Below are positions 22,618 through 22,822 of a stretch of DNA of 22,822 nt, one piece after another. Position numbers and translations under genes: made by a program. The stretch is from contig JAEZCO010000102.1 in assembly GCA_023433505.1 (NCBI GenBank), positions 1-22,822 on the forward strand, written 5' to 3'. The DNA is from Bacillota bacterium. Its GTDB lineage: Bacteria > Bacillota > Clostridia > Acetivibrionales > DTU013. Every line of letters begins with the position of its first letter. Within the stretch, counting starts at the first letter, position 1. A model generated the notes under the pieces. The model saw only the letters and a list, made by a program, of their open reading frames with translations. It was not told where the DNA came from and ran no database searches.

Positions 22618-22822
22618 GCTTTATTACGCCCTGCCTTCGGAAATATTTTTCTCCGGGTGTTTATTCCGAAAAACGTTTTTCCCAATCGGGAATAACCTTG
22701 AGTTTCCGTAAAATGCACTTAGACCATGGGAAAATATAGCCGAATTAACAATCCTACGATTTTTGGAAGGCAATGGAGAGCTTGTTTGTAAAATAGGAAT
22801 ACATTAATAAGCCCAACTATAA
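22618..22822. other. Non-coding stretch upstream of araA
   Basis: No gene was found from the araA start to the window end. Besides the promoter and operators, a perfect 14-bp palindrome GAAAAACGTTTTTC (22668-22681) lies between TTATTCC (22661-22667) and GGAATAA (22689-22695). Nothing was recognised from 22700 to 22822. Confidence 0.5.

Overview
The window looks like chromosomal DNA of a Gram-positive anaerobe of the Clostridia (Bacillota). The signs are strong AGGAGG-type ribosome binding sites, sigma-A promoters of the TTGACA/TATAAT kind, an OmpR-type two-component pair next to a DrrAB-type exporter, a KimA-like potassium importer, an AraR-type operator at araA and a group II intron. This placement comes from gene content and sequence style, not from a marker gene. 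No rRNA, tRNA or CRISPR array was seen.

Layout. Positions 1-215 are the 3' end of a group II intron: the HNH tail of its encoded protein, domain V, and domain VI with a bulged adenosine. Positions 288-6829 form a redox island: an Old Yellow Enzyme-like reductase, a short-chain dehydrogenase and a fumarate-reductase-like flavoprotein, all on the + strand, bounded on both sides by minus-strand AraC regulators with cupin sensor domains. The gap before the flavoprotein gene holds dispersed palindromic repeats. Positions 6958-7609 are a MazEF-type toxin-antitoxin operon with its own promoter and a 26-bp operator-like palindrome. Positions 7649-10546 (minus) encode a large secreted cell-wall enzyme that joins a GHL10/DigH-like glycosidase domain to an Amidase_3 domain. 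Positions 10667-11521 hold an RHH-Uma2 fusion gene under a consensus promoter buried in a perfect 41-bp palindrome, followed by a small MITE-like element (11558-11714).

Positions 11753-13497 (minus) are an ABC-2 exporter, permease and ATPase. It is divergent from a histidine kinase with a His-rich N-terminus and its response regulator (13708-15694). Then come deoD purine nucleoside phosphorylase, a strong shared terminator, a minus-strand KimA-like K+ transporter, a fucU-type sugar mutarotase, an ABC-F ATPase, a bidirectional terminator, and minus-strand araA with its own promoter and AraR-like operator.

How the genes work together. The redox island is probably an inducible catabolic or detoxifying pathway for an unknown cyclic or unsaturated substrate sensed by the AraC proteins. 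AraA and FucU point to plant-sugar metabolism. The exporter and the divergent two-component system probably form one stress-response module. The most unusual items are the RHH-Uma2 protein with its perfect palindromic operator, the glycosidase-amidase fusion, the His-rich kinase and the AraC-bounded redox cassette.
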